64,000 bases of DNA from Prostheceraeus crozeri (taxonomy: Eukaryota; Platyhelminthes; Polycladida; Euryleptidae). Location: positions 186,001 through 250,000 of the forward strand of contig CAJQUW010005267.1 of the NCBI GenBank assembly GCA_907163375.1, given 5' to 3'. Of this stretch, positions 28,639-35,040 are shown piece after piece. The translations under genes and the position numbers were made by a program. Each line of letters opens with the position of its first letter. The first letter of the stretch is position 1. Below the pieces are notes generated by a model. The model searched no databases and was not told where the DNA came from. It saw only the letters and a list, made by a program, of their open reading frames with translations.

Positions 28639-28646
28639 AACTTAGT
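28639..28646 (-). promoter_or_regulatory. TAAG-type motif (ACTAAGTT)
   Basis: Immediately after the TAA of the upstream gene and 28 nt before ATG 28611. Confidence 0.55.
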
Positions 28647-29261
28647 TTACATGGCGTTCACCAAATTCATGTAGCGTGCGTGGACGTCTGCATTTTGGTT
28701 GGTTAAGTGGGCAATAAACTCTTCCTTTTGAGTCAGCAAGTCACGCATGCTTTCCAATGTCTCATCCAAATAGTCTCCATTGCCATCTGTACGATTGGGT
28801 TCATGAATGTGTTGATTAAATGCATCTTCCAACACGTGCAAGATGCGTTTGCGAGCATTTAAATGACGTTCATGGAGACGAATAGAATCGTTCAACAGTT
28901 GAACAATGGCGCTGTTTTTCAAATTGTTCAGTTGAATAATGTACTCGTGGGAGTTGTCAATGACAGGTGAATTGACTGGGTAAAACATTCTTTCCTCCAC
29001 GGGGTGTGCGTCCATGGGTTGTTGAGAGGTTCCTACCCCTACTGAGTGTTGTTGTTGAGGGGTTCCTACCCCCACCGAGTGTTGTTGGCGAGGTTCACTT
29101 GATTCTTGTACCTCTGGATTTCCCACTGTGTTCGACATGGCTTGGACATAACTGTTGTGATCATTGACAGGACCTGGGTAGTTATCAAATGTCACATGAC
29201 TTAGTGTAGGTTGAATATTCTCTAACGATAGAGGACTCATATCAATCTCATTCGCAGCCAT
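28647..29261 (-). CDS. Unrecognised protein with Gln/His repeat and helical C-terminus
   Basis: I take the ATG at 29261 (MAANEIDMS), since the 29282 codon is TTG; this gives 204 aa. A short tandem repeat (QQHSVGVGT, two copies) lies in the N-terminal third. The C-terminal half is long helix, probably coiled coil (IIQLNNLKNSAIVQLLNDS). No TAAG motif is visible just upstream; the ATG overlaps the end region of the upstream zinc-module gene, so it may be translated from the same message. Confidence 0.55.
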   Translation of the reverse strand: MAANEIDMSPLSLENIQPTLSHVTFDNYPGPVNDHNSYVQAMSNTVGNPEVQESSEPRQQHSVGVGTPQQQHSVGVGTSQQPMDAHPVEERMFYPVNSPVIDNSHEYIIQLNNLKNSAIVQLLNDSIRLHERHLNARKRILHVLEDAFNQHIHEPNRTDGNGDYLDETLESMRDLLTQKEEFIAHLTNQNADVHARYMNLVNAM

Positions 29262-29263
29262 GG

Positions 29264-29908
29264 CTAACACATCGGGCGGCAATCGATTCCATTCTTCTTG
29301 TATTTGATGGACCGTATGGGTGGGATCCGGGGAGCATCCACTCTGGCTCGATCGTCAACCATACTTTTCACGACAGCTTGTAGCATAGCGTGAGCAGGAT
29401 CAGGTGTTGCTAAGGCGCGATGATCCGCTGGAGAGGGTCGAATGAGTGCTTCTAGACTATCGTCTGCATCCAAATCTGTATTCATAGGTTGAGGGGGTCG
29501 CAAGGAGGTTGCACGACGTGCGGTGGGTGATAATTGACGATCTTGTCCTGTCAACGTAGAGGACACCTTCAAAGAGGGTCTCGGAACATGCTGTTGAATA
29601 ATATACTTGAGTTTGCTCACATTTTCTCCCTCCATTCGCTCGTTTAAAATATGGGTATGTTGCCGCGCAAATTGTTGAGCTGTCTTCCTATCCACCGTTC
29701 CATCGAGGGTTTCCCCGCATAGACATGCATAGATGAACTCTTCACTTGCTTTGATCTCTTCTTTTGATTTATATTTTAGATGGTGTGAATTATAAATATG
29801 CCTTCTCAGACGATCTTTTTGATAAGGGCATTTACAGATAGGACATAGGGTTATTCTCAATTTTCGCAACGTCAGGGTCTCTTCACTTTCACGCGCTCCT
29901 CCCTTCAT
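29264..29908 (-). CDS. Zinc-module protein, relative of the 33677..34591 gene product
   Basis: The open frame extends to 29986, but that codon is GTG; I choose ATG 29908 (MKGGARE) because a TTTAAGC motif lies 31 nt upstream. 214 aa. A C2H2-like finger (CPICKCPY...HIYNSHH, about 22-42) is followed by a second cluster FIYACLCGETL, and then QFARQHTH. The same finger-plus-CxCGE module forms the middle of the protein at 33677..34591, so the two are paralogues in this part. The C-terminal half is low-complexity. A DNA- or RNA-binding regulatory role is plausible but unproven. Confidence 0.6.
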   Translation of the reverse strand: MKGGARESEETLTLRKLRITLCPICKCPYQKDRLRRHIYNSHHLKYKSKEEIKASEEFIYACLCGETLDGTVDRKTAQQFARQHTHILNERMEGENVSKLKYIIQQHVPRPSLKVSSTLTGQDRQLSPTARRATSLRPPQPMNTDLDADDSLEALIRPSPADHRALATPDPAHAMLQAVVKSMVDDRARVDAPRIPPIRSIKYKKNGIDCRPMC

Positions 29909-30338
29909 GGTTGATTTTTGTGGTGTGTTCCTGTGCATGCTTAAATACATTTGTTGGCCATTGAAACAAAATACTGAAATGAGCACAGATACGATTCAAT
30001 GTCTCTTTGATATAAATAAGACTTGCTGCTGAAATCACACGTTTATGATACAGCTCTTGTACATAGGTCAAATGTTTTTCATTCATAAACTTCCATAGTG
30101 TGTCCTCATACAAAACGTCATCCTCAAAAATAGCCATGAGTAAATACACACGTCCCACGATGGAATAGCGGTCATTCAGTACCAATTGATTCAAATAGAC
30201 GGTGGACGTGTCGGTAAACTCTTCTAATGTGGGGATATCATTGCCTCGGATGCGTTCATCGAACCAAAAATCAATAAGAATCTTCATCCGCGCTTGGTGC
30301 GAAGGAGTGGTCGAACTGTCTGTGGGCGTGATGTCCAT
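29889..30338 (-). CDS. Unrecognised 149-aa helical protein
   Basis: Mostly helical, slightly hydrophobic protein without recognisable motif; start ATG 30338 (MDITPTDSS). Its 5' end overlaps the Arg-rich small ORF in another frame and its 3' end overlaps the zinc-module gene. The nearest TAAG-type motif is more than 110 nt upstream, so it may be the second frame on the Arg-rich message. Confidence 0.5.
   Translation of the reverse strand: MDITPTDSSTTPSHQARMKILIDFWFDERIRGNDIPTLEEFTDTSTVYLNQLVLNDRYSIVGRVYLLMAIFEDDVLYEDTLWKFMNEKHLTYVQELYHKRVISAASLIYIKETLNRICAHFSILFQWPTNVFKHAQEHTTKINHEGRSA
29939..29946 (-). promoter_or_regulatory. TAAG-type motif (ATTTAAGC)
   Basis: 31 nt upstream of ATG 29908, inside the end of the 149-aa gene; it decides the start chosen for the zinc-module gene. 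Confidence 0.5.
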
Positions 30339-30421
30339 CTTCCACGCGATCGTCTTTTTCGAAGATGTCTTGTCCGAATAGGGCGATGTCGTCTTTTTCG
30401 ATAATAGGGTAGGAGTAACAT
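30284..30421 (-). CDS. 45-aa arginine-rich peptide, core (mu/pX)-like
   Basis: ATG 30421 to TGA 30286..30284. The translation has 15 Arg and 3 Lys in 45 residues, in clusters such as YYRKRRHRP and HLRKRRSRGR, like the protamine-like mu peptide of adenovirus cores. A TTTAAGTT motif lies 31 nt before the ATG, the standard spacing for this element. It overlaps the first 18 codons of the 149-aa gene. Composition and promoter position support it; no homologue was checked. Confidence 0.55.
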   Translation of the reverse strand: MLLLPYYRKRRHRPIRTRHLRKRRSRGRWTSRPQTVRPLLRTKRG

Positions 30422-30425
30422 GATC

Positions 30426-30524
30426 TTATTTGAGAGAGCGTGAGGATCCATAACTTAAATAGTCACTCATCGCGGTGAGTATGCGTACAATCTCTCTCAG
30501 AAGAAAAAGGAGTACCAGTAGCAT
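30426..30524 (-). CDS. Possible 32-aa hydrophobic peptide
   Basis: Begins MLLVLLFLLREIVRIL, a short hydrophobic helix, then a polar tail. A TATAAGC word lies about 30 nt before it. Overlaps the next candidate; too short for firm support. Confidence 0.25.
   Translation of the reverse strand: MLLVLLFLLREIVRILTAMSDYLSYGSSRSLK
30452..30460 (-). promoter_or_regulatory. TAAG-type motif (ATTTAAGTT)
   Basis: 31 nt upstream of the Arg-rich ORF start at 30421. Confidence 0.5.
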
Positions 30525-30582
30525 GTTTTTCCAAATCTATCAACCCCAATAGCAGAATGCTTATAATATGGAAAGGCAACAT
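30463..30582 (-). CDS. Possible 39-aa peptide with hydrophobic N-terminus
   Basis: ATG 30582 is 29 nt after the ACTAAGT motif at 30611..30617. Begins MLPFHIISILLLGLID and ends in a polar His/Thr-rich tail, like a signal anchor. Supported only by motif spacing and hydrophobicity. Confidence 0.3.
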   Translation of the reverse strand: MLPFHIISILLLGLIDLEKHATGTPFSSERDCTHTHRDE

Positions 30583-30610
30583 GATTCATAAAACGACATT
30601 CTTTATTCAT

Positions 30611-30617
30611 ACTTAGT
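30611..30617 (-). promoter_or_regulatory. TAAG-type motif (ACTAAGT) plus polyadenylation signal
   Basis: Contains the stop codon of the 132-aa gene. It is followed on the - strand by AATAAA (30602..30607), so the junction can both end one message and start another. Confidence 0.5.
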
Positions 30618-31011
30618 CTGCGTCGCTTACATATTCTTCTTCTTCTGATGTCCATCCAACAGAGAAATATTCAAAATTAAACGTTATACAATAGACACCA
30701 AGAATCTCTTTGTTATCACTGTCCATAAATTCATAGTCCCATACGTTCTTTAGTGAGGCTAAATAGTCATCCATTTCTTCGACGTCACTTTCATAATACC
30801 GTTCACTGGCACCCATCAATGGTGGAGAACCATTTCTTTTGTATTCATAAATCGTGAATGTATCCATGGAGAGTTCACATTCAGGCTTCACTTTGATCTT
30901 CTCCTTCACATAGGGAATCACTTTCTCCAACATCGCGTGCGGTTGACATGTCGTTTTCGGGTAAATAATGAGCTGATTTGGATAGGTGTACACGTGAAAG
31001 TCTTCCATCAT
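30613..31011 (-). CDS. Unrecognised 132-aa acidic protein, distant relative of the 139-aa terminal protein
   Basis: Acidic, especially the C-terminus (TSEEEEYVSDAD). A VYTYPNQLIIYPK block, a following helix (LEKVIPYVKEKI) and a YYESDVEEMDDYLASL block align by eye with corresponding parts of the protein at 34617..35036, suggesting an old duplication within the element. No known family recognised. Start at the first of two ATGs (31011); an ACTAGGT motif is 30 nt upstream. Confidence 0.55.
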   Translation of the reverse strand: MMEDFHVYTYPNQLIIYPKTTCQPHAMLEKVIPYVKEKIKVKPECELSMDTFTIYEYKRNGSPPLMGASERYYESDVEEMDDYLASLKNVWDYEFMDSDNKEILGVYCITFNFEYFSVGWTSEEEEYVSDAD

Positions 31012-31040
31012 GTATGTGTCTTGATCGTTTCTCTATTTTT

Positions 31041-31047
31041 ACCTAGT
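31041..31047 (-). promoter_or_regulatory. TAAG-type motif variant (ACTAGGT)
   Basis: 30 nt upstream of ATG 31011, back to back with the + strand promoter region of the next gene. Confidence 0.45.
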
Positions 31048-31050
31048 TTT

Positions 31051-31173
31051 CCAATCGATAGGTGCTCCGATATAGAATGGGGCACACCCAATGCTCTGTT
31101 CTGTGCTCTGAGCATGGAATGGGGCACGTCTAATGCTCGGAGCAGGGGATGGGACATTTGCAACACTATAAAG
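31051..31173 (+). promoter_or_regulatory. Early-class-like promoter of the KEN/D-box protein gene
   Basis: CCAATCG, GTGCTCC and several GAGCAT/GTGCTC words, two GAATGGGGCAC repeats, then TATAAAG at 31167..31173, about 55 nt before ATG 31223. Its word content resembles the TIR promoters though the CCAAT block is rearranged. Confidence 0.5.
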
Positions 31174-31222
31174 CCAAGTCGAAAATGTTCCGCCTTCATA
31201 ACACTCGTGAACATACAAGAAG

Positions 31223-31681
31223 ATGGTTGATCTCAGCCGACTACCAAGACCAAGCACACTACCTTTATCGCCAGCCAGCCCATTACCTTCGATCAGTGAT
31301 GACGATTTTCCTACGGATCTCCCATCCCACTGGGGCTCTATTCCCGATCTGGACGGACCATATTCCCTCCCGCCAACACCACCCACCATCGATGGACCGT
31401 TTCACATCCCACCAACCCCTGAACTTTCTACGTCTAGTTTCGACGATCTCGGACCACCGAGTATGAGCGATGGTCAGGTGGAGGTCTATTTGACAGATGA
31501 GAAGGAGAATACCCCACCGAATGCAGCTGGCTATCCCGAACTGGATCTTAATCGTCATCCATTTCGCCGTCCACTGACTAATTTGAGTAGTCGGTATAAC
31601 GTTAGAACTGAATTGCAAAACTTGGATGAAGCGGTTGCATTTTGGGACGACGTAGACTTTGTTGACGATTGGGTGTTTTAA
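31223..31681 (+). CDS. Pro/Ser-rich 152-aa protein with KEN and D-box-like motifs
   Basis: The only + strand gene in the right half of the element. Residues 1-90 are Pro/Ser/Thr-rich with repeated PP(T/L)P phrases and look disordered. Then come DEKENTPPN (KEN at 94-96) and RRPLTNL (115-121, RxxLxxL), which match the two degrons recognised by the anaphase-promoting complex. The C-terminus is acidic and aromatic (AFWDDVDFVDDWVF), resembling an activation or docking segment. No domain homologue recognised. AATAAA at 31728..31733 ends the message. A host cell-cycle-modulating or transcription-activating role is inference. Confidence 0.6.
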   Translation: MVDLSRLPRPSTLPLSPASPLPSISDDDFPTDLPSHWGSIPDLDGPYSLPPTPPTIDGPFHIPPTPELSTSSFDDLGPPSMSDGQVEVYLTDEKENTPPNAAGYPELDLNRHPFRRPLTNLSSRYNVRTELQNLDEAVAFWDDVDFVDDWVF

Positions 31682-31756
31682 CTTGTGTATCTTTCTTCTT
31701 CTACTTCATATTTTGATACATGTATTCAATAAACATACATGGTAAGCTATGACTAT

Positions 31757-31956
31757 TTTATTCAAGGGTGAACTGGGTTATAGGACATATCATGATAGAA
31801 GTTAAAATGAATGTTAAAGATTGAATTTAAGATTGGAAATCGATCATAAAATTTTACACGTTAGCATTATTTTAATGTTGAAAATGATTCATACAATTGA
31901 GAGTATTCCCAAGTCAATGATTATCAAAAATAACAGGTCATTGGAATAACATTTTA
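31757..31956 (-). other. Intergenic spacer with - strand polyadenylation signals
   Basis: TTTATT at 31757..31762 and near 31951 (AATAAA on -) can end the exonuclease message. Otherwise AT-rich and empty. Confidence 0.5.
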
Positions 31957-32958
31957 TTATAGAGATGCACTTTCTTGAGTTATTTCACAACATGCATTAT
32001 TCTTGCACAAGGTACGATGTTCGGCATAGTCACTTAAGCTACAATAATGAACAATATAGGACTTGTGGAGTTGTCCATTGTCCACCGTGGTTGATTCATG
32101 CATCACAGTGATGGGGTCAATCTTGGTCCAGGCCCATGCAGCTTCACAGGAATCATAATTTAAATACAGTGTATGCACATAAAGTCGATAGTGTAGTTCA
32201 AAGCAATAATGAAGAAGAATCTCGACCACATCTGACAGCGCACAGTGGTACCCATACTGTACTTTGGCAGCTTGCGTTTCTGTGAGTGCTTTCCCTCGGC
32301 GTAAATGTAACAAGGCTCGACGGTACGCTTCTTTCCCTTCATACTGGGAATGATTCATCCAGTGACATCCGCGACGCATATGTTCCTTGTAACCAAGTCT
32401 ATACACTTCACTATCCCGCATACATGAGGTGAAAATATTCCAATGAGAGTCAATGCGTTGAGACCATTCGGGGAGAGAAATACTATCCATGGTCACTTTT
32501 TCCAAGAGTTTTATGCTTTTCAACCAAGTTCTTTCCATCTCCGATAATCCATTCCCTACAATCAGTTCCGCGTCTCCATACTCGCGTGTCATTTCATGGA
32601 CCCAGCAATTAAAACGGTGAATAATCACATTCTCTTCTGCACCACATTTCCCAATCACACGTGGGTTGAGACCATGAATAAATTGAGTCGCAAAAACATC
32701 ACACCCCGGTGTCTCATGTTTGATAAAGTCATGGAAGCGCGATGTAATGGTCACATATCCAGTCGGTTTATCGTCTCTGGGCGTATAATGACACCAAATG
32801 GCAGCGACTTCCTGCATGGGATCTCCTTCCGTATCAAATACGATGAAATTGCGCACCGGCTTATTCTGCTCCACCCACCATTGTTGTACTTTAGGATGAT
32901 CAAATGTAATGGTATAAGAACCTTGCATGAGCTCGCCCAAGTGCTGAATCCGACGCAT
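31957..32958 (-). CDS. DEDDh 3'-5' exonuclease-like protein
   Basis: 333 aa. FIVFDTEGDP gives the ExoI pair D42/E44, LIVGNGLSEMERTWL (about 132-146) has the place of ExoII with a Glu where Asp is usual, and YHCALSDVVEIL gives the HxAxxD ExoIII motif (H238, D243). This is the DnaQ/ERI1/TREX-type arrangement. The C-terminal 80 residues hold a Cys/His-rich segment. Separate from the exonuclease domain inside polB. It could trim nucleic acid ends or remove DNA/RNA that triggers host sensing; both are inference. A TATATAAGT sequence 31-36 nt upstream has features of both promoter classes. Confidence 0.65.
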   Translation of the reverse strand: MRRIQHLGELMQGSYTITFDHPKVQQWWVEQNKPVRNFIVFDTEGDPMQEVAAIWCHYTPRDDKPTGYVTITSRFHDFIKHETPGCDVFATQFIHGLNPRVIGKCGAEENVIIHRFNCWVHEMTREYGDAELIVGNGLSEMERTWLKSIKLLEKVTMDSISLPEWSQRIDSHWNIFTSCMRDSEVYRLGYKEHMRRGCHWMNHSQYEGKEAYRRALLHLRRGKALTETQAAKVQYGYHCALSDVVEILLHYCFELHYRLYVHTLYLNYDSCEAAWAWTKIDPITVMHESTTVDNGQLHKSYIVHYCSLSDYAEHRTLCKNNACCEITQESASL

Positions 32959-32988
32959 CGTGAAATGAATCTCGTCTTGTGTGTCTCG

Positions 32989-32998
32989 ACTTATATAC
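32989..32998 (-). promoter_or_regulatory. Combined TATA/TAAG motif (TATATAAGT)
   Basis: 31 nt from ATG 32958. Carries both a TATA box and the TAAGT word. Confidence 0.5.
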
Positions 32999-33030
32999 CC
33001 GTCCCTAGGGTGGTGTACAACATGATTGGT

Positions 33031-33303
33031 TTAGCGATGATGACGTCTCCTTCGACGTTTTCCTCCTCCTGATATTTTATTCGCTAAAGCACTTACGCCT
33101 GCGGCACCGGCTGCACCCGCTGCTCCCAACGCTGCAGCTTTCCCTGCGGCAATAAGTGCAGGGACGAGGGGGAGTAAAAATGGGAGGATGCCTCCTCTTT
33201 GTTTACGACTCCCGCGGTAGATTCCACCCTTTTGTCTTCGACTTCCACGGTAAATACCCCCTTTCTGACGGCGGCTTCCGCGATAAATACCTCCACGTTG
33301 CAT
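33031..33303 (-). CDS. Small virion-type protein: basic repeats plus hydrophobic segment
   Basis: 90 aa. The N-terminus has three tandem copies of GGIYRGSRRQK, then GGILPFLLPLVPALIAAGKAA, an Ala/Gly-rich hydrophobic helix, and a C-terminus KRRRRRHHR. The 'GG-hydrophobic-PALIAA' pattern is seen in adenovirus/adintovirus minor core or membrane-active proteins. It may condense DNA, disrupt membranes, or both. ACTAAGT is 28 nt upstream. Confidence 0.65.
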   Translation of the reverse strand: MQRGGIYRGSRRQKGGIYRGSRRQKGGIYRGSRKQRGGILPFLLPLVPALIAAGKAAALGAAGAAGAAGVSALANKISGGGKRRRRRHHR

Positions 33304-33330
33304 GATTACCGTGATAGGTTAGATGTCCCT

Positions 33331-33337
33331 ACTTAGT
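33331..33337 (-). promoter_or_regulatory. TAAG-type motif (ACTAAGT)
   Basis: Contains the stop codon of the 93-aa gene; 28 nt before ATG 33303. Confidence 0.55.
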
Positions 33338-33614
33338 TCTTCATTAATAGTTTCCCTAACGTCTTTAACTTTCCCAACTTGTTCCTATTTAGATCGTGTT
33401 TCAACCGTTGCCATTCTTCCTTTATCATTTGATTATTGGATTTATAACGTGGTCGCCACGCTGCTGGCAACAACGTATTGCCCAAATGACGTCGAATCAA
33501 TTCACCTTTATGTCTCTGAAAAGCTTCACGCCCTCTACGATGCAGTTGAGATTTTATATACTGTTTCACATGTCTTACAGTTCCTCCTCTCTGACGTCGT
33601 TTACGGCGTGTCAT
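33333..33614 (-). CDS. Small basic protein (93 aa)
   Basis: Starts MTRRKRRQRGGTVRHV; about one third Lys/Arg, with amphipathic helices in the second half (EEWQRLKHDLNRNKLGKL). Likely nucleic-acid binding, perhaps a virion core component by composition and by its place beside another basic protein. No family recognised. ACTAAGTT is 27 nt upstream. Confidence 0.55.
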   Translation of the reverse strand: MTRRKRRQRGGTVRHVKQYIKSQLHRRGREAFQRHKGELIRRHLGNTLLPAAWRPRYKSNNQMIKEEWQRLKHDLNRNKLGKLKTLGKLLMKN

Positions 33615-33640
33615 GATTAATGTTTACGCTTCCCAATCAT

Positions 33641-33648
33641 AACTTAGT
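33641..33648 (-). promoter_or_regulatory. TAAG-type motif (ACTAAGTT)
   Basis: 27 nt before ATG 33614. Confidence 0.55.
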
Positions 33649-33676
33649 CACAACAATAGGAGATTGATTACTACAT

Positions 33677-34591
33677 TTATTCATCATCCAAATCTACATT
33701 ATACGTGAACCAATTCAATTGGTTCTTAAAAACAATGGGTTTCAGAGGTCTCCCTCGTTTCTTACTAAAGTCAAATGAATATTTGCGTGGGTCCCGATTT
33801 CTATTCTCTGGTCGAAGCGAGGCTTGGGGGACACTATTCACTTCCTTGGGCGGATTCGGTTGACTCTCATATATCCGTTTCAACTTTTCGCGCTGATTTT
33901 TCCATATTTTCTTGGCCATATGCTCCTTATGCAGCGAGATAAATTGACGGACCTTCTCTTCCTCCACGTCACGGTGCAGCATCTCACCACAGACACACAT
34001 ATAGACAAAGTTGTCGCATGCCTCATTCGTCTTGCTCCACGACGGATTCCATCCACACACCTCCTTATGTTTTTTGCAAACATGTTCCCATAAGAAAAAT
34101 GCTTGGTACATGTTATGACACCAGGGACAGCGTGCCAACTTCACTTTTGACAAGTCGTACAGATATGAATTCGTACTCTCCGGCTCCACTGGGCGATTCG
34201 GGTCCAAGGGTTCGGTGGGCATATACATGCTCAAATAGGGACATAAATGTTCATTCCATTCGTTCTCCTCCTCCTGAATCTTCTCATCACAGTACCTGCA
34301 CCGACCCACACATGGATGTTTATGGTAAGCTTCCATATTATAGTCTTGTTTGCAAAGCAGGCAGGTGAACTCACTCTCCTTGTCGCCCCAATAACCTCTA
34401 TCCAGTGAGCACTGATGATTGGTAGTCCACCATTTCCCACAACGATCGCAATACTCCTTCCCTATCTCCTTGCGTCCATGACGGATGCATTGTGAAAACA
34501 GTCGGAAGCGTTTATTGCAAAACTCGCACTCATAATAGGGTTGAGGGCGGGGACGGACTGTGGTTCGCCTCTTCTTTGTTGGTGGCTCCAT
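33677..34591 (-). CDS. Zinc-module protein sharing the N-terminus of the DNA polymerase
   Basis: Start set at ATG 34591 (MEPPTKKRR, a nuclear signal); the frame reaches 34672 but the upstream part overlaps the next gene. About 304 aa. The first 110 residues (CEFCNKRF, YCDRCGKWW, CLLCKQDYNMEAYHKHPCVG, RCRYCD, EHLCPYL) closely parallel the N-terminus of polB. The following CPWCHNMY...HVCKKH and FVYMCVCGEML module parallels the protein at 29264..29908. It therefore joins both zinc modules in one protein and may compete with or assist the polymerase at the termini. A GTAAG word is 25 nt upstream. Confidence 0.7.
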   Translation of the reverse strand: MEPPTKKRRTTVRPRPQPYYECEFCNKRFRLFSQCIRHGRKEIGKEYCDRCGKWWTTNHQCSLDRGYWGDKESEFTCLLCKQDYNMEAYHKHPCVGRCRYCDEKIQEEENEWNEHLCPYLSMYMPTEPLDPNRPVEPESTNSYLYDLSKVKLARCPWCHNMYQAFFLWEHVCKKHKEVCGWNPSWSKTNEACDNFVYMCVCGEMLHRDVEEEKVRQFISLHKEHMAKKIWKNQREKLKRIYESQPNPPKEVNSVPQASLRPENRNRDPRKYSFDFSKKRGRPLKPIVFKNQLNWFTYNVDLDDE

Positions 34592-34615
34592 TATATCGTG
34601 GTTCAGATCATGTAT

Positions 34616-34620
34616 CTTAC
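34616..34620 (-). promoter_or_regulatory. TAAG-type motif (GTAAG)
   Basis: 25-29 nt before ATG 34591, within the 3' end of the 139-aa gene. Confidence 0.4.
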
Positions 34621-35036
34621 GTAAACAATGAACCAAACCCAATGTCAATCTGCATACACAAGATTCCTCCAAAATAATGACACTCCAGTTGAGAACGTAA
34701 CTTCTTCTGCAACGAATCGATCAGTTCTTCCACGTCCCAATCGTCACCAATGTTCAAATAGCGATAGGACACGTCCAGTGCACCTTTGGGGAACTTTGCA
34801 GATGTTCGAATATCAAACAAGAAGCGTGGTCCATACAGTATTACATTCAGCAACTGAATACGAAGCTCTGCAATAATCTTCTCTAACGACACACTCTTCT
34901 CCTTTGTCGGAATAATATACAGTGTATTACAGTCTCGTTCCACAATAAAGTCTTTCGATGAATAAGGTGTATAGGATATCTCCTCTTTGGGATGACGTGT
35001 CGCAGCCAGAGAGCGTAACGTTGCTGTTGTCGGCAT
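34617..35036 (-). CDS. Terminal 139-aa protein transcribed from the right TIR
   Basis: First gene inward from the right TIR, mirror-placed to polB and with an identical promoter. 139 aa, mixed alpha/beta, no recognised motif; FIVERDCNTLYIIPT, a helix LEKIIAELRIQL and YLNIGDDWDVEELIDSL line up loosely with the 132-aa protein at 30613..31011. Being under the polymerase promoter suggests an early function. ATG 35036 lies 38 nt after the TATATAAGG box. Confidence 0.6.
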   Translation of the reverse strand: MPTTATLRSLAATRHPKEEISYTPYSSKDFIVERDCNTLYIIPTKEKSVSLEKIIAELRIQLLNVILYGPRFLFDIRTSAKFPKGALDVSYRYLNIGDDWDVEELIDSLQKKLRSQLECHYFGGILCMQIDIGFGSLFT

Positions 35037-35040
35037 AGGA

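Noticed and set aside
16457..34620. Reading AGGTAAT-type words at gene junctions as 5' splice sites
   Set aside because: The next ATG is usually only 25-32 nt away with no acceptor between, too short for an intron; kept as an alternative only.
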